Shown in pieces: positions 32,022 to 33,689 of a stretch of 33,689 nt of DNA; the stretch's first letter is position 1, and the number at the start of each line of letters is the position of its first letter. The position numbers and the translations under genes were made by a program. This DNA comes from Fibrobacterota bacterium. Its GTDB lineage: Bacteria > Fibrobacterota > Fibrobacteria > UBA11236. The DNA lies in the NCBI GenBank assembly GCA_023249635.1, contig JAHFCH010000051.1:1-33689 (forward strand), read 5' to 3'. The notes under the pieces were generated by a model. The model did no database searches and was not told where the DNA came from. It saw nothing but the letters and a program-made list of their open reading frames with translations.

Positions 32022-33602
32022 TCAATCGCGTCCGGATCCCCTGAATAACGGTGCCATACCGCCTTTTGATCCCCCTGGGACCGCCCGGCCACGAGCGTCC
32101 ACTTGCGTATTTTGGTGGGTATTTTGGTGGGTATTTTGGTCCGCACGCGAGTCAAGGCTTCGACCCCATGGCGCCCGACCGGCCAAGGCGCTGGGCCCGG
32201 AGACGGGCGCGGTCCGCTCGGCGATGGAATCATCCTTGGCGCTGGATGCGCGCAGCGCGTCAAAGCGCAGCTTAAGACTGTCGAGGATGGTTTTGTATTT
32301 CGCGTTCGCGATCAGGTTCACGGATTCATGCGGGTCCGTTTTCACATCATACAGCTCGGCATAAGCCGGATTCGCGGTGGTATAGACGATATACTTGTAG
32401 CGGTTGCCGACCAGGGCCTCGGAGGGCGGCGCCGCGAAGGGGACCGCGACATGCTGGTAGAAGAATTCCGTACGCCAGGCCTTGGCCCGGCCGTCGATTA
32501 ATCCGGACATGTCCCGGCCCTGCATGGATGCGGGCACGGGTACGCCGGCAAAGCCGAGAATGGTTTCGGGGATATCCAGATTAAGCACCATTTCCGATCT
32601 CCGCGTGCCTTTGGCGGAAGCAGGAAAGCGCGGATCGAAAACGATCAAGGGCACGCGGATGGCGGGATCATAGGCCAGCCATTTACCGGCATAACCCCGG
32701 TCGCCGATGAACATCCCGTGATCGCCCGAGAAGACGATGACGGTATTCTTGTCCGCCCCCATTTCGGCCAGCTTCTTGCGGATACGGCCGACCACGTGAT
32801 CGGCGCCGGATATCAGCCGATAATAGTTTTTCATGCTTTCCTGGTACATGGCCGGGGTCTTGTATTCCAGCTCCCAGCGCTTGCGGAGTTCGCTATTGGT
32901 GTCGCGCAGGAACGCCGGCAGGGCCGCGAAGAAAGCGGGATCGGAGTTGGGCGGCGGCGCGAATACGGCCTGCGTGTACAAACCCATGTCGGCGGAGTCG
33001 GGGATGAATTGCCGCGGATCGCCATCCTGGATATGGGGCGCCTTGAAGGAGATCGACAGGCAGAAAGGTTTCGTAGGCGAAGTCTTGCCGAGAAAATCGA
33101 TGGCCTGATCGCCCATCAACGGGGTCAGGTGCTGGACCACCACCCCGTTCGCTTTGATCTCGTAATCGCCCTGTCCCGAAAAGCCGTACCAGTTGTCGAA
33201 GCTCGCCGTGGGCAGCGGATCCCCGAGCCCCCATTTGCCGATGAACCCCGTTTGGTAGCCGGCCTTGCGCAACAAAAGCGGATAGGTCCGGTCCAGTGCG
33301 GCGGGCGTGAACACGCTGCTGAAATCGGTGAAGCCGTTGCGGATGACATGCTGCCCGCTGAAGATCGTGGACCGGCTGGCAAAGCAGATGGCCGTGGTCG
33401 CGAAAGCGTTGTCGAAGGTGACGCCGGCCTTGGAAAGGGCATCGATCTCGGGAGTGCGGATAATGGTATCACCCATCGCCCCCAGGGTATTCCACCGTTG
33501 ATCATCGGTAAGCAGAAAGATGATGTTGGGGCGGGAGGATTGGGCCGCCGCAGCCCCGCAAAGGGCGATCGACAAAGCGGGGAGCAAGCGGCCGGGCATC
33601 AC
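32022..33602 (-). CDS. Secreted sulfatase (type I, formylglycine-dependent) with unusual C-terminal tail
   Basis: The product has 526 residues. A signal peptide (MMPGRLLPALSIALCGAAAA) precedes a sulfatase domain. Visible are RPNIIFLLTDDQRW (metal-binding D33, D34), the formylglycine motif C73-F-A-S-R77 in ICFASRSTIFSG, TGFIGKWGLG, APHIQDG, and IVFSGDHGMFIGDRGYAGKWLAYDPAIRVPLIVF. The maturation motif is C-x-A-x-R, not the commoner C-x-P-x-R; both are accepted by maturases in the literature. The domain ends near residue 450. The remaining 75 residues (with QNTHQNTHQNTQ) are low-complexity and come from a 12-bp tandem repeat; they may be an added tail after loss of the original stop. The substrate, perhaps a sulfated polysaccharide, is unknown. 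Confidence 0.92.
   Translation of the reverse strand: MMPGRLLPALSIALCGAAAAQSSRPNIIFLLTDDQRWNTLGAMGDTIIRTPEIDALSKAGVTFDNAFATTAICFASRSTIFSGQHVIRNGFTDFSSVFTPAALDRTYPLLLRKAGYQTGFIGKWGLGDPLPTASFDNWYGFSGQGDYEIKANGVVVQHLTPLMGDQAIDFLGKTSPTKPFCLSISFKAPHIQDGDPRQFIPDSADMGLYTQAVFAPPPNSDPAFFAALPAFLRDTNSELRKRWELEYKTPAMYQESMKNYYRLISGADHVVGRIRKKLAEMGADKNTVIVFSGDHGMFIGDRGYAGKWLAYDPAIRVPLIVFDPRFPASAKGTRRSEMVLNLDIPETILGFAGVPVPASMQGRDMSGLIDGRAKAWRTEFFYQHVAVPFAAPPSEALVGNRYKYIVYTTANPAYAELYDVKTDPHESVNLIANAKYKTILDSLKLRFDALRASSAKDDSIAERTAPVSGPSALAGRAPWGRSLDSRADQNTHQNTHQNTQVDARGRAVPGGSKGGMAPLFRGSGRD
32107..32140. repeat. 12-bp tandem repeat inside the sulfatase 3' end
   Basis: GTATTTTGGTGG is present twice (32107-32118, 32119-32130) and then for ten more bases (32131-32140). 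On the minus strand it encodes the repeated residues Q-N-T-H. Confidence 0.9.
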
Positions 33603-33689
33603 GGGGAAGGTAACCGCGCGCCGCCCGCTCCGACTTGGGTTCCTGGGGAGAAGCCCCCGAATTCGTTGAACCTATCCGCTCAACGTCCC

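Noticed and set aside
1-33689. CRISPR arrays, tRNA or rRNA genes, transposases, prophage genes
   Set aside because: No spaced repeats, cloverleaf sequences, rRNA stretches or transposase/integrase motifs were seen.

Overview
The window is a high-GC, gene-dense bacterial chromosome segment with no rRNA, tRNA, CRISPR array or insertion sequence that I could see. Many products are secreted and end in C-terminal 'D-x-x-G-R/K' beta-sandwich tails of the kind used by type IX secretion (T9SS). There is also a dockerin-like repeat, a GH18 chitinase, a CE6-type esterase, starch-binding-like modules, and DUF3160, DUF4197 and DUF1161 proteins. Together these suggest a free-living polysaccharide degrader of the Fibrobacterota/FCB lineage. 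Acidobacteriota or another high-GC phylum cannot be excluded, because no phylogenetic marker is present.

Layout. 1-5391: the 3' part of a DUF4143-type ATPase, a secreted ThuA-like protein, a DUF1161 protein, a DUF4197 lipoprotein and a secreted protein with several starch-binding-like modules. 5609-13109: one tightly packed operon for phenylalanine/tyrosine catabolism, in the order acyl-CoA synthetase, hpd, hmgA, an unrecognised gene, fahA, phhA. 13116-15743: an RDD membrane protein, moeA and a degenerate receiver-domain protein. 15744-16215: a convergent gap filled by a roughly 270-bp nested inverted repeat. 16216-18330: a single protein joining a phosphoglycosyl transferase, a STAS domain and a polysaccharide deacetylase. 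18521-23863: a DedA protein, a secreted unknown, a CE6-like esterase, a TIGR01777 epimerase translationally coupled to a THUMP/RNA methyltransferase, and an RRM protein with strong terminator structures. 24180-33602: an outer-membrane-like protein, the chitinase, a dockerin/DUF3160 protein coupled to a small beta-sandwich protein, a PQQ-type sugar dehydrogenase with a T9SS-like tail, a small membrane protein and a sulfatase.

How the genes work together. PhhA makes tyrosine from phenylalanine. After transamination (no aminotransferase is present here) Hpd makes homogentisate, HmgA opens the ring, and FahA cleaves fumarylacetoacetate to fumarate and acetoacetate. The AMP-forming ligase could activate acetoacetate. 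The step between HmgA and FahA, maleylacetoacetate isomerase, has no recognisable gene. The gene lying exactly between hmgA and fahA is an unrecognised 295-residue protein with a DeoC-like arrangement of two lysines in 'K-x-x-T-G' and 'K-A-x-x-G' motifs. This is the best lead for something undescribed. The PGT-STAS-deacetylase fusion and the large inverted repeat are the next most interesting.
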